A model generated the notes under the pieces. It made no database searches. It saw nothing but the letters and a program-made list of their open reading frames with translations, and had not been told where the DNA came from. Positions 34,136-43,017 of a DNA stretch of 64,000 nt are shown in pieces. Within the stretch, counting starts at the first letter, position 1, and each line of letters starts with the position of its first letter. Position numbers and translations under genes: made by a program. Origin of the DNA: Sulfuritalea sp. (GTDB lineage Bacteria; Pseudomonadota; Gammaproteobacteria; Burkholderiales; Rhodocyclaceae); assembly GCA_016710465.1 (NCBI GenBank), contig JADJVS010000014.1:372001-436000 (forward strand). Direction: 5' to 3'.

Positions 34136-34639
34136 ATGGACATGAACACAACGAACAACGCCATCGCCGCCGACGCCCCCGATCCGATCCAGGAAGCGCG
34201 CCTTTGGCGCGGCAACGGCTGGACCGCGCGCGTGGTCAAGAACGAAGACGACGAGGGCTGGGCCGTCGAGATGACCCTCGACGGCGAATCCGAGCCGGCG
34301 CTGGTCGGCCCCTGGACCATGGGGCGCGACAAGAAGAACCCAAAACCGCTCGATGCCCCGGCCTTCAACACCCTGGTCAAGACGGCCGGTGAATTCCGCC
34401 AGCGCCAGGTGCAGCAGCTTCACGCCACGCTGCACCAGAACATCACGATCAACGCCGCATCCGGACGCATCAGCGTCACGCTCGACATCGTGCCCGACGA
34501 CGACGATCCGCACGCCCTGCTTGCCGCCCACGATGCCGCCGGCGAAGAACTTGCCCGGGTCCGCGTGGCCAGCGGATTCAAGCTCAACAAGGCCAGCGCG
34601 AGCGCATGGATCGATGCCGGTTTTCGGCGGCCTGATTAA
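34136..34639 (+). CDS. Hypothetical protein, 167 residues
   Basis: I do not recognise this soluble protein. It starts MDMNTTNN and has an acidic middle (WTARVVKNEDDEGWAVEMTLDGE), a stretch IVPDDDDPHALLAAHDAAGEE, and a C-terminal FKLNKASASAWIDAGFRR. There are no membrane helices. It starts 7 bases after the Fic gene, so it may belong to the same transcript, and it is followed by a REP pair. ATG 34142 is an alternative start. Confidence 0.65.
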   Translation: MDMNTTNNAIAADAPDPIQEARLWRGNGWTARVVKNEDDEGWAVEMTLDGESEPALVGPWTMGRDKKNPKPLDAPAFNTLVKTAGEFRQRQVQQLHATLHQNITINAASGRISVTLDIVPDDDDPHALLAAHDAAGEELARVRVASGFKLNKASASAWIDAGFRRPD

Positions 34640-34652
34640 GGTGCCTGAAACT

Positions 34653-34720
34653 CGTCACACCGGCGAAAGCCGGTGTCCAGTTCCGTCGCAGCCTGGATTC
34701 CGGCTTTCGCCGGAATGACG
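34653..34720. repeat. REP-like paired palindrome (family 1)
   Basis: CGTCACACCGGC…GCCGGTGTCCAG and CCTGGATTCCGGC…GCCGGAATGACG lie back to back. An open frame reads from here into the DUF2786 gene but reflects only the repeat sequence. Confidence 0.88.
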
Positions 34721-34735
34721 ATGTGTCGCCGCACC

Positions 34736-35473
34736 ATGGAAAAAGAGCAGGCGATACGCAAGGCGCAAAAGCTGATGGCCGTCGCCATGGACGGTCGCGG
34801 CAATGACCACGAAGCCGAGCGCGCCCTGGCCCAGGCCGAAGCGCTGATGCGGAAATTCGGCATCGAGCAGGCCGAGATCGCCAGCACCAAGGCAGCGAGC
34901 GATTTCGATTGGGCCGAGGCCTTTCACGCCTACGGCCCGCCGAAGAATCCGGCCAAGAGTTGCCCGCGGTGGTTTCAATTCATCAGTACCGGCGTCGCCA
35001 ATTTCACCGACACCATCGTGCGCCTGCACTACGATCCGGCGCAGGGCTTAGGCGTCGGCTTCTATGGCGAGCGGGCCGACACGCTGTTTGCCCTGTGGCT
35101 GGTGGGATACCTCAAAGCCAGTGTCTGGGAGGCCCTGAATGCCGCGCACCGGCAGCATCCCGAATGGAACCGCAGCGACATGGAGGATTTCCGAAAGGCC
35201 ATGGCGGCGCGCCTGTCCTCCCGGATGCGCGACCTGCGCCTGGAGCGCGACGCCGAGTTCGCCGCCGCCGCCACCAGCCAAGGAACCGGCATGGCGCTGG
35301 TGCTCGTCACCGACAAACTGGCCAAGCGCGATGCGGAATTCGGCTCGCCGAAATACAAGCACTCGCGCGTTACCGTGCGCGACCAGATGGCGGCGCACAA
35401 GGGCTGCCTGGCGGGTGATCAGGTTGGATTTGCGAAACCGATCAAGAGCGGGCAGAGACACTCGGTCGTCTGA
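34736..35473 (+). CDS. DUF2786 domain-containing protein
   Basis: This 245-residue soluble protein has an N-terminal DUF2786 helix pair (EQAIRKAQKLMAVAMDGRGNDHEAERALAQAEALMRKFGI). A longer region follows with WFQFISTGVANFTDTIV and YGERADTLFALWLVGYLKASVWEALN. The family is common on mobile elements and phages, with unknown function. ATG 34736 is the first start outside the REP element. Its stop is followed by AGCGATTCGG, much as hicB at 48010 is followed by AGCGGATTCGG. Confidence 0.82.
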   Translation: MEKEQAIRKAQKLMAVAMDGRGNDHEAERALAQAEALMRKFGIEQAEIASTKAASDFDWAEAFHAYGPPKNPAKSCPRWFQFISTGVANFTDTIVRLHYDPAQGLGVGFYGERADTLFALWLVGYLKASVWEALNAAHRQHPEWNRSDMEDFRKAMAARLSSRMRDLRLERDAEFAAAATSQGTGMALVLVTDKLAKRDAEFGSPKYKHSRVTVRDQMAAHKGCLAGDQVGFAKPIKSGQRHSVV

Positions 35474-35516
35474 AGCGATTCGGATGCATGAGACGTTACT
35501 GTGGCGCGGCAAACGC

Positions 35517-35588
35517 GTGAAAAGTCGGCGCTGGTTACACGGCGATTCTGAAGTGTCGGAAGAAGAAATCACTCCGGCCCATAGGCAC
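35517..35588 (+). repeat. Family-3 dispersed repeat, about 70 bp
   Basis: It begins GTGAAAAGTCGGCGCTGG and continues through an ACGGCGATTC block and a GTCGGAAGAAGAAATCACT block. Similar copies lie at 44486–44553 (same orientation) and 46245–46314 (opposite). It marks the left edge of the region holding IS66 and the defence-like island. Confidence 0.8.
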
Positions 35589-35711
35589 CCGAGCGGGAGA
35601 CGCTTTGGTAGTGGCTTGATCGGTAGCGATGAGCCCGCCAAAGGTAAGCGTCTTCCCAAGGCCGTCTTCCCAGGGTAGGTAACGTAGGTCAAAGTCGCTC
35701 CCACCATTCAA

Positions 35712-36116
35712 GTGGCGGGAACCATCTTGGCGACAGACAGCATTGCAAGGACGAGCCGCAAAGGCCGCCCGAATTACCCGATCGATTTCAAACGGAAGTT
35801 GGCGGCACTGGCCTGTGCGCCGAACGTGTCCGTATCGAAACTCGCCGCCAAGCACGGCATCAACACCAACATGGTGTTCAAGTGGCGGCGCCAGTATCGC
35901 GCCGGCTACTTTGGCGTTCCGGGGAATGGCGTGGTCACCGCACCGGTGACCTTGATTCCCGTCGTCACGCCCGCCGTGACCGAACGGCAACTGTCCGCGA
36001 GGCAAAGCGAACCGGTGATCGAGCTCGTGATCGACGACGTCACACTGCGACTGCATGGCGGAGTGAATCCGATCACGTTGAGTACGGTGCTCGACTGCCT
36101 GGCTCGGCGGCGATGA
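35712..36116 (+). CDS. tnpA: IS66 family accessory protein TnpA
   Basis: This 134-residue protein has a helix-turn-helix (DFKRKLAALACAPNVSVSKLAAKHGINTNMVFKWRRQY), the first IS66 gene. A C-terminal IELVIDDVTLRLHGGV follows. It starts at GTG 35712, about 70 bases inside the left end, with TTG 35727 as an alternative. Its TGA overlaps the tnpB ATG, the normal IS66 coupling. Confidence 0.92.
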   Translation: MAGTILATDSIARTSRKGRPNYPIDFKRKLAALACAPNVSVSKLAAKHGINTNMVFKWRRQYRAGYFGVPGNGVVTAPVTLIPVVTPAVTERQLSARQSEPVIELVIDDVTLRLHGGVNPITLSTVLDCLARRR

Positions 36117-36460
36117 TCGGGCTGCCGACCGGGACGCGGATCTGGATCGCCGCCGGCGTCACCGACATGCGGCGCGGCATGGATGGATTGGCGGCCCTGG
36201 TGCAAACTGCGCTGACCGAGAATCCATTCAGCGGGCACGTCTTCCTCTTCCGCGGCCGGCGCGGTGATCTGATCAAAGTGCTGTGGTGGAGCGGCGATGG
36301 ATTGTGCCTGTTCGCCAAGCGACTGGAGCGCGGGCGCTTCGTCTGGCCGCAGGCCGCGAGTGGCAGCGTGAGCCTGAGTGGCGCGCAACTCTCGATGCTC
36401 CTGGAGGGCATCGATTGGCGGCGTCCGGAGCGTACCTGGCAACCGAGTCAGGCCGCGTAA
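36113..36460 (+). CDS. tnpB: IS66 family accessory protein TnpB
   Basis: This 115-residue protein has the canonical IS66 Orf2 pattern IWIAAGVTDMRRGMDGLAALV, GHVFLFRGRRGDLIKVLWW and DGLCLFAKRLERGRFVWP. Length and reading frame are intact. It overlaps tnpA by 4 bases and is needed for IS66 transposition. Confidence 0.96.
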   Translation: MIGLPTGTRIWIAAGVTDMRRGMDGLAALVQTALTENPFSGHVFLFRGRRGDLIKVLWWSGDGLCLFAKRLERGRFVWPQAASGSVSLSGAQLSMLLEGIDWRRPERTWQPSQAA

Positions 36461-36513
36461 ATTTCTGTTGTTTGTCTGATCACGAATGGGTTTCCATGCC
36501 CTAGAATTCGTGC

Positions 36514-38068
36514 ATGGCAAACGCATCTTCGCTCCCGGACGACATCGATTCCCTGAAGCGTTTGCTGGCCAATCGCGATGATCTGATCGCCAAACTGATG
36601 GCCGAAATCGCCCGTCTCAAGCGGTGGCAATTCGGGCGGTCCGCCGAACGGATCGAAGGCACGCTGGCGCAATTGCAACTGGCGCTCGATGACCTGCAAG
36701 CCGGAGAGAAGAAGGCCGACCCGTTGCCCGAGCCTGTCGTTGCGGCGGAAGATTCCACCCAGGAAACACCCGACCGGAAGAAGGTGGTTCCGCTGCGCCG
36801 CGCCTCGCGGGAACTCCCCGCCCATCTGCCGCGCGAAACGGTTGTCCATTCACCGGAGAATTGCTCCTGTCCCGCGTGCGGCTCGGCGATGCGCAAACTC
36901 GGCGAAGACGTCTCGGAGATGCTGGACTTCGTGCCCGGCTACTTCAAGGTGATCCGGCATGTGCGCCCGAAACTCTCCTGCGGTCATTGCTCCACGATCG
37001 TTCAGCAGCCCGCCCCCTCGCGTCCCATCGAACGGGGCCTGCCGACCCCGGGGCTGTTGGCCCGGTGATCGTTGCCAAGTATGCCGATCACAGCCCCTTG
37101 TATCGGCAGCAAGGCATCTACCGGCGCGTTGGCGTCAATCTCGACCGTGCCACCCTGGCCGGTTGGGTGTCAGATGCCGCCCGCCTGCTCGATCCCTTGG
37201 CCAGTGCCATCGGGCGCTATGTTCTGAAGGCCGAGAAAGTGCATGGTGACGACACCCGGTGCCGGTCCTCGATCCCGGACGGGGACGCACCAAGACCGGC
37301 CGACTGTGGACCTATGTACGGGATGATCGACCGGCGGGAAGCCGGGCGCCGCCGGCGGTGTGGTATCGCTATTCCCCGGATCGACAAGGCATGCATCCGC
37401 GCGAACATCTGATGCGCTATGCGGGCATTCTTCAGGCTGACGGCTATGCGGGCTACGGTGCGCTGTATGAGAGCGGCCGCGTCATCGAGGCGGCCTGTTG
37501 GGCGCACGCGCGTCGGAAGTTCTACGACATCTATGTGGCGGAGAAGTCACCGATTGCGGCCGAGGCGATCCGGCGCATCGGGCTGATGTATGGCATTGAG
37601 CGCGAGATTCGCGGGCAGGCTCCCGAGCGGCGGCGTGCTGTCCGTCAGGAGCAGACGGCTGGCATCCTGGTGGCCCTGCACGTCTGGATGAACGCGACGC
37701 TACAGACCGTGTCGGCGAAGTCGAATCTCGCGGGCGCCTTCAAATATGCGCTGGTGCGCTGGGAGGCGCTGACACGCTTCTGTGACGATGGCCGCATCGA
37801 GATCGACAACAACACGGCGGAGCGTTCCATCCGCCCGCTGGTTCTGGGCCGCCGCAACTATCTGTTTGCCGGCTCCGATAGCGGCGGCACAAGTGCAGCC
37901 GCCCTGTACAGTTTGATCGGCACGGCCATGCTCAATGGCGTAGAGCCCTATGCGTATCTGCGTGAGGTGCTGGGCCGTATTGCCGAGCACCCGATCAATC
38001 GCATTGACGAGTTGCTTCCGTGGAAGCTCGACTTGGCTGGAACGAACGAGCAATTGCGGGCCGCCTGA
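36514..38068 (+). pseudogene. tnpC: IS66 transposase TnpC, interrupted by two frameshifts
   Basis: The N-terminal part (36514 to about 37065) has the leucine-zipper start, RLKRWQFGRSAERIE and a zinc finger (CSCPACGSAMRKL). The frame then shifts near 37065, where GLLAR meets a stop but VIVAKYADHSPLYRQ continues in another frame. It shifts again near 37257 (EKVHGDDT to PVPVLDPGRG). The last part (to 38068) contains the DDE core regions ADGYAGYGALYE and DDGRIEIDNNTAERSIRP. Each shift equals loss of one base. The enzyme should be inactive unless these are sequencing errors. Confidence 0.9.
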
Positions 38069-38414
38069 ACGATGGCAACCTCCCGAACGTCCGTGCGAGC
38101 GATCAAGACGCCAGCGCCGATTCTCCAACTGCGAGTCGATCTTCTGTACCTGAAGCCGGCCATCTGGCGGCGTGTGCTGGTGCCTGGTTCCATCAAGCTG
38201 CCAAAGCTGCACGTGGTACTGCTCTACACCATGGGCTGGATGGGCGGACATTTGCACGAGTTCATCATCGGCGATCGGAATTTCGGGATGCCAGATCAGG
38301 ACTATCCCCAGATCGGCCTGGAACGGGAAGACCGCGTGACGCTTGCCGCCGCATTGGGCTCCCTCAAGATCTTTCGCTATCTCTACGATTTCGGCGATGG
38401 CTGGGAGCACCGCA

Positions 38415-39452
38415 TTACTCAGCAGTCGCCAATATAGGCGACAGAAGGAGCTTGGAAAAGTGAACGCACGAGGCTGGGCAATTTCTGGAGCGCCGCAAGC
38501 TGCTCCTCGATTTTGTCGCGCAGTTTTCCCCTTTCTGCAAGGGGCGTCTTGCCGTGCCGGTGCGCTTGACATGACTCCAAACCAGTTCGTCCGGATTCAA
38601 ATCGGGCGCATAGCCAGGCAGGAAATGCAAGGTCAGGCGGCCCTCGGTGGAGGTGACGTACTTCTTTACGAGCGCGGTCTTGTGTGCAGGCAGGCTGTCG
38701 AGCACGAGATGGATCGGCTTCCTGCGGTACTTCATCATCTGTTGCAGCAGTTCGACGAACAATTCCGCGTTGAGACCGCCTTCGTAGGTGCAGAACCAGA
38801 ACGCACCGTTGGCGTTCACCGCCGATGCCGCGCTGATGGCTTGACGCTGTCCGGGGCGCTGCACGACCGGCGTCTGTCCGCGGACGCCCCAGGTCTTGCC
38901 ATGCACCGTATCGGCGCGGAATCCGGATTCATCCCAGAAGAAGATTTCAGCGCCATCCGCCTTTGCCTGCTTGGCAATGGCCGGAAAGGTTTCGCGCTGC
39001 CACTTCTCAATGGCATCGGGATCCCGTTGATAGGCTCGCTGCAACGGCTTCTGCGGCGTGAGGCCCAATCTGGCCAGCATCTCGCCAACGGCGGTCAGTC
39101 CCAGCTTCACGCCGAACTTCTCTTCAATCAACTCGACAACGACCGCACGCGTCCACAGGCCAAAGTCCAAGCCGTACTGGCGAGGGTCTCTCCCGTTGAT
39201 CCATCTGAAAACCTGACTTTCCTGTCTCGGCGTCAGGGTGCGCGGCCGTCCAGTCGCCTTCGTCGAGCGCAGTGCCCGAATACCAAGCCCTGGCTGCAAC
39301 GCCGCCTTCAACCACTTGTAGATCGTCGTGCGATTGAAGCCATATGCCTCAATCACCTTCGCCGCCGGCTCGCCTTCGCGCACCCGCTCGATCGCCATGA
39401 GCCGAATTTCCTCCAGCGTCTTGCGATCCAATGTTCGTCCGTCTCTTTTCAT
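38415..39452 (-). CDS. IS630 family transposase, C terminus out of frame
   Basis: The start MKRDGRTLDRKTLEEIRLMA at 39452 is typical. A winged helix (VIEAYGFNRTTIYKWL) follows, then the DDE catalytic region with FFWDESGFRAD, HLVLDSLPAHK and FLPGYAPDLNPDELVWSHVK. After PLQKGE the present frame reads NCATKSRSS, whereas one extra A in the run near 38524 would give the standard KLRDKIEEQLAALQ…AYIGDC end. The DDE residues are upstream of the shift, so activity is uncertain rather than excluded. The present stop uses the target TA. Confidence 0.88.
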   Translation of the reverse strand: MKRDGRTLDRKTLEEIRLMAIERVREGEPAAKVIEAYGFNRTTIYKWLKAALQPGLGIRALRSTKATGRPRTLTPRQESQVFRWINGRDPRQYGLDFGLWTRAVVVELIEEKFGVKLGLTAVGEMLARLGLTPQKPLQRAYQRDPDAIEKWQRETFPAIAKQAKADGAEIFFWDESGFRADTVHGKTWGVRGQTPVVQRPGQRQAISAASAVNANGAFWFCTYEGGLNAELFVELLQQMMKYRRKPIHLVLDSLPAHKTALVKKYVTSTEGRLTLHFLPGYAPDLNPDELVWSHVKRTGTARRPLQKGENCATKSRSSLRRSRNCPASCVHFSKLLLSPILATAE

Positions 39453-39517
39453 GCAACATGAGACTGTCATGGGCGCCGAGAGTTCCATATTTGTCGACTT
39501 ATTTTTCGACTAATGAG
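38418..39517 (-). mobile_element. IS630-family element nested in the IS66 passenger gene
   Basis: It is 1,100 bp long and flanked by the TA target duplication at 38416–38417 and 39518–39519, the IS630/Tc1 signature. Terminal repeats are CTCAGCAGTCG… at the left and, on the other strand, CTCATTAGTCG… at the right, both later containing GACA. Removing it restores the passenger reading frame exactly. Confidence 0.95.
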
Positions 39518-39869
39518 TAAGGTGGAGAAGATCCTGCCGCCGGACCCCACCTTGCGGTCGCCATTTTGCGTGGACGGTGCGAACGCGTGTCCGCCCGAAG
39601 ATGTCGGCGGTCCTCCCGGTTACATCGACTTCCTCGAAGCCATCCATGATCCGACCCACGAGGAGCACCAGGACATGCTCGACTGGTGCGGCGGACAGTT
39701 TGATCCGACCGCCTTCAATCCCTCCGACGTCAACGCTCTCCTCAGCGAAATCAAGTTCTGATTGTCAATGCGGCCGTGGGGTGACGCTTACCGCCAAAGC
39801 AACGGCGGGGCATAGAGCAAAGCGGGTTGACGGTCTGGAGCAAAGGCTACAGACGACCTTCGTGTAGAG

Positions 39870-41042
39870 CTAGGCGGTCTGTAGCCAAGCCTTATAAGCT
39901 TCTACGTCGTAGCGTGCGAGACCAAGGAGGTGCGCAGTGGCATCGGCCATACTCTGGTGAAGCTCAGCATTTTCCTCAAGCTTCTTGTCAGCATCGATAC
40001 GCTTTGCGACCCGCTTCAGAGCACGTGTCGAGAGTGTGCATTCGTTTGGTGCCGCAACAGGCTGGATTGCAAGACCAAGGGGGTCATCGGCCGGAACGAA
40101 CGTTGGGGTAAATTTCAACGCAAGCGAAATCAAGTCCTCGTGTTCCGCACCCTTGTCAACGCGGTAACCAAAGACGCTGCGAAGTTCTACGGAGGTTGGC
40201 GGCTGGTGCTCAAGCGCCAATGCCAAAAACCATTTGCAGAGACCGGTTAGAAATACTGGGAGTAGCCCTGCAGGTGTCTCCACCGCCGCAGCGAGCGCCT
40301 CCGCCGTTTCAATGGAGAAGTGGTCCCGCGAGGCTTCGCGAAAAGGGACGCATTGCGTTAGGTTCGCGACATATTTACCAAGCAGCGCCTGAAGAACTGC
40401 CATATTAATATTGGCCTTGTCGGCACGAGTTGTTAGTAGTAGAAGCCACGGATTCATCTGGCGGGACTGTAGCGCCAGCAGACTGCGTACAGCTTCGTAG
40501 TAGCTGTTGTCCAATGTGCCGGGAGCTTGTGCGCCGAAACCATCGCACAGGTCAAGATTTATCACGTCATATGGTCCCAGTTCGCGTGCTTTTCGGAACG
40601 CGATTGAGTCCTGATTGGCCACCCGAGCAAAATTGTCACCAATCACGTCGGACATAGGGTCTACGCGTGATAGCCGCCGCACCTCATCGAGGGAGACATT
40701 TAATTCGGTATGCGCCGTACTGGTTGGCTGAGCATTGCTGTTGAACCCAAGAAAACGCAGCTCGACATTCTTGGCTTCGCAAACCGCAGTATGGAAATGC
40801 CTTAGATCGAGCAGATCAACGCCGGGCAAGCCCAGGTACTTCAGTACCCCACCCACAGGAGGGGTACCCGCAATCATTTGGATAATTTCATGGCACCATT
40901 GATGATGACGTACGTACTGCTTACGCGGCCGGTGCCAAGGCAGGAAATCCTTGGCAACGGAAGGCATGGGGGCCTCATAAACGATCATCTCAACAATGTC
41001 GTCTGCGTGCTCCTCTTCGTTGTGCTCCGCGTCGTTCATCAT
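39870..41042 (-). CDS. Unknown 390-residue protein of the methyltransferase–GHKL operon
   Basis: No firm family is recognised. The N terminus is acidic. A Rossmann-like strand PYDVINLDLCDGFG (about 157–170) followed by NPWLLLLTTRADKANI resembles the core of three-Cys-motif partner (TcmP-like) or SAM-dependent enzymes (inference). The C terminus is helical. The gene overlaps the GHKL ATPase stop by 4 bases and is last in the operon. From memory, similar proteins accompany Dcm–GHKL pairs in pseudomonads. Low GC and a different codon style from the core suggest transfer. Confidence 0.75.
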   Translation of the reverse strand: MMNDAEHNEEEHADDIVEMIVYEAPMPSVAKDFLPWHRPRKQYVRHHQWCHEIIQMIAGTPPVGGVLKYLGLPGVDLLDLRHFHTAVCEAKNVELRFLGFNSNAQPTSTAHTELNVSLDEVRRLSRVDPMSDVIGDNFARVANQDSIAFRKARELGPYDVINLDLCDGFGAQAPGTLDNSYYEAVRSLLALQSRQMNPWLLLLTTRADKANINMAVLQALLGKYVANLTQCVPFREASRDHFSIETAEALAAAVETPAGLLPVFLTGLCKWFLALALEHQPPTSVELRSVFGYRVDKGAEHEDLISLALKFTPTFVPADDPLGLAIQPVAAPNECTLSTRALKRVAKRIDADKKLEENAELHQSMADATAHLLGLARYDVEAYKAWLQTA

Positions 41043-43015
41043 TCTCCAGGTGCATCAAGAATCTCGTAGATGGCCTTCAGCAGCTTCTCCTGCTTACGCT
41101 TGGAGACTGCATCGAGCAGGCCAAAAGATGCGAGCACCTGTGCGATCGCTTTAAGCTTTTCCTCAATGATGGCGTTCCTGGCTTTGACCTTCGACGTTTG
41201 CACGGCCGGCCGGCCTGGAACGATTGCAGCGCGCGAGTACACGTAGGACTCGCCAATTGATACAGACTTGTTTCCTGTGGAAGATAGTTCGATAGAAGGC
41301 GGCCTAGCTCCTGGATCATCGGTCTCCTGTTTCCAGACATCGCTGGCAACGCGCTGAATCTCAGAAACAGCTACGCCCTTGCTTTCGTCGCGAGTTTGCT
41401 CGCGAACCTCATTTGCTAAACGCTTTTGTGTTGAGGCAAGCTGGCGTAACGCGCTATGCAGCCACTTTGTGATGTAGACCGAATGCGGATGTGCGTTATT
41501 AAACGATTCCCGGTCGATGTTCAGCGCGCTGTCGAGGCCTTCGCTGACGAAAATTTCGCATGTGATCTGCCGGAGCCGGTTTTGCTCGGACACCTGATAG
41601 CGCATGAACGTCGAGTCGAAGAGCGTGCCGCTTGAGCCGTGAATGCGCACTAGCGATCCTTGGTGCTCGACAGGCGCCACCTTTGGCGTCCAGAACAGGT
41701 AGGCCTCGAACGCCAGTGGGCCGCCGCTCAACTCGCGCGGTAGCTTCTTGAATTCCTCGCGGCACTTGCCGATGAACACCAGCGGATGCTTCAAGGCGTT
41801 ATTGGTCGTTGGCAAGTCCTTAAACTTGAGTGGCCTGGCCAACTTCAAGTCATCGAAAAAAATATCGAAGCCACCGATTAGGCCCACCGGATCGTGAAGG
41901 TCCACCTTCTCGCGCAGTGGGGCACCCGAGGCATCGAGCTTGTGCGCCGCGCCTTTGGGCTGATTTGAAAGCATGAAGACTTCTGCCCATTCATCGACAT
42001 CCATGTCAAACAGGTGTCCATCCACATACGGTAGCGGTACCGCAAGGCTGAGCTGCCAGACCATACGCAGGTAGTAGTCGAAGATACGGTCTAGTTGCGG
42101 GTTGGGGGTGGACTTCTCTATTTCATCCCATACACACTGGACCAGCTTGCTGAATGCCTCACCAGGTGGATCGCCTTTCTCCCAGGGGAGCGCCGCAAGC
42201 TTGCCCCCAGTTTTCTTCATCAGCTCACCGCTCGTGTCCACCCGTCCAATGTGGAAACGCGGCGGATCGATCGCCTGCGTCTCGTCCGGTTCTGACTGCG
42301 ATTCATTCTGCTCAATCGCGTTCCAGATTTCACGGCTGCGCAGCGTGTCCCGAGCTTGTGGCCGTATGCTGGTTAGGACAACCGTCGTGCCGTGCGAATG
42401 TGTGTCGGCCGCTTTCTCACGCCAAATATTTACTTTTCCCGATTCAAACTTTTTCTCTCCGTCGTGGCTTGGCCCATCATCTTCGTCGGCATACTGCCGC
42501 AAGGCAACGGTAGCAACTGTCCTGTGGTTGTCGCCCTTGACCTTGGTAATTATTTGGAAAGTGTGGGTCAATTGGGAAACAGAGAACAGGCCAATACCGA
42601 TCTTGCCAATGAGGCGTCGACCGCCGGGACTGCGCATCGGATCGCTCGGCGCCGTAATTCCCAGCCCTGGGCCTGCCGCGCTCCGCTTCGCGCTGCCGCC
42701 GATATGCAGCAGCAAGTGCGCTAGCGCCTCAGGCTCCATGCCATGCCCGTCGTCTTCAACAACTATGCGCTCGAAACGCGGAGCATCTGTCTTGATTACC
42801 ACGCGGCTTGCATCAGCATCGTAAGCGTTAGATATCAGCTCGCGCAGCGCCGAGCCAGGCTGCCGATAGATGCCATCCGTGACACGCGCAATTACACGCT
42901 CGTCGGTTTTTAGTGTCGTCTGAACAACGTCCTTCGTGCTGTGGCTCGCCCGAATCGAGGCAACGAGTCCAAGCTCGTCGTGCACTTCCGTTACGTGGGG
43001 TTGCTGCGCCGCCAT
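41039..43015 (-). CDS. GHKL ATPase (MutL/MORC/Hsp90-like) of a restriction-modification-type operon
   Basis: This 658-residue protein has an N-terminal GHKL domain: N-box ALRELISNAYDADA (Glu59, Asn63), G1 VEDDGHGM (86–93) and G2 LIGKIGIGLFSV (135–146). The large C-terminal region has no known catalytic motif and ends in a Lys-rich helix. Prokaryotic MORC-like ATPases have been described in restriction-modification-type operons (established knowledge). It lies 2 bases after the methyltransferase stop and overlaps the 390-residue gene, so one transcript makes all three. Confidence 0.88.
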   Translation of the reverse strand: MAAQQPHVTEVHDELGLVASIRASHSTKDVVQTTLKTDERVIARVTDGIYRQPGSALRELISNAYDADASRVVIKTDAPRFERIVVEDDGHGMEPEALAHLLLHIGGSAKRSAAGPGLGITAPSDPMRSPGGRRLIGKIGIGLFSVSQLTHTFQIITKVKGDNHRTVATVALRQYADEDDGPSHDGEKKFESGKVNIWREKAADTHSHGTTVVLTSIRPQARDTLRSREIWNAIEQNESQSEPDETQAIDPPRFHIGRVDTSGELMKKTGGKLAALPWEKGDPPGEAFSKLVQCVWDEIEKSTPNPQLDRIFDYYLRMVWQLSLAVPLPYVDGHLFDMDVDEWAEVFMLSNQPKGAAHKLDASGAPLREKVDLHDPVGLIGGFDIFFDDLKLARPLKFKDLPTTNNALKHPLVFIGKCREEFKKLPRELSGGPLAFEAYLFWTPKVAPVEHQGSLVRIHGSSGTLFDSTFMRYQVSEQNRLRQITCEIFVSEGLDSALNIDRESFNNAHPHSVYITKWLHSALRQLASTQKRLANEVREQTRDESKGVAVSEIQRVASDVWKQETDDPGARPPSIELSSTGNKSVSIGESYVYSRAAIVPGRPAVQTSKVKARNAIIEEKLKAIAQVLASFGLLDAVSKRKQEKLLKAIYEILDAPGE

Positions 43016-43017
43016 AG

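Larger units (their letters stand above)
38072..39761 (+). pseudogene. pRiA4b ORF-3-like passenger gene, split by IS630
   Basis: The 5' part (38072–38417) encodes LQLRVDLLYLKPAIWRRVLVPG and ends YDFGDGWEHRI. The 3' part (39520–39761) encodes KVEKILPPDP, then CPPEDVGGPPGYIDFLEAI and DPTAFNPSDV. Removing bases 38418–39519 joins them in frame as 195 codons plus a stop, the usual size of the pRiA4b ORF-3/TnpR-like passenger family. The gene starts 3 bases after tnpC, as cargo of the IS66 element. Confidence 0.93.
35644..39791 (+). mobile_element. Complete IS66-family element with passenger gene and 8-bp target duplication
   Basis: The ends are GTAAGCGTC at 35644 and GACGCTTAC ending at 39791, with about 20-bp imperfect inverted repeats. 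An 8-bp target duplication CGCCAAAG lies at 35636–35643 and 39792–39799. It carries tnpA, tnpB, a frameshifted tnpC and a pRiA4b ORF-3-like passenger. An IS630-family element (1,100 bp plus a TA duplication) is nested in the passenger, so the original element was 3,046 bp. Confidence 0.95.

Noticed and set aside
34673..34735. Earlier start of the DUF2786 gene
   Set aside because: The residues WIPAFAGMT are the typical chance translation of the REP repeat, not protein.
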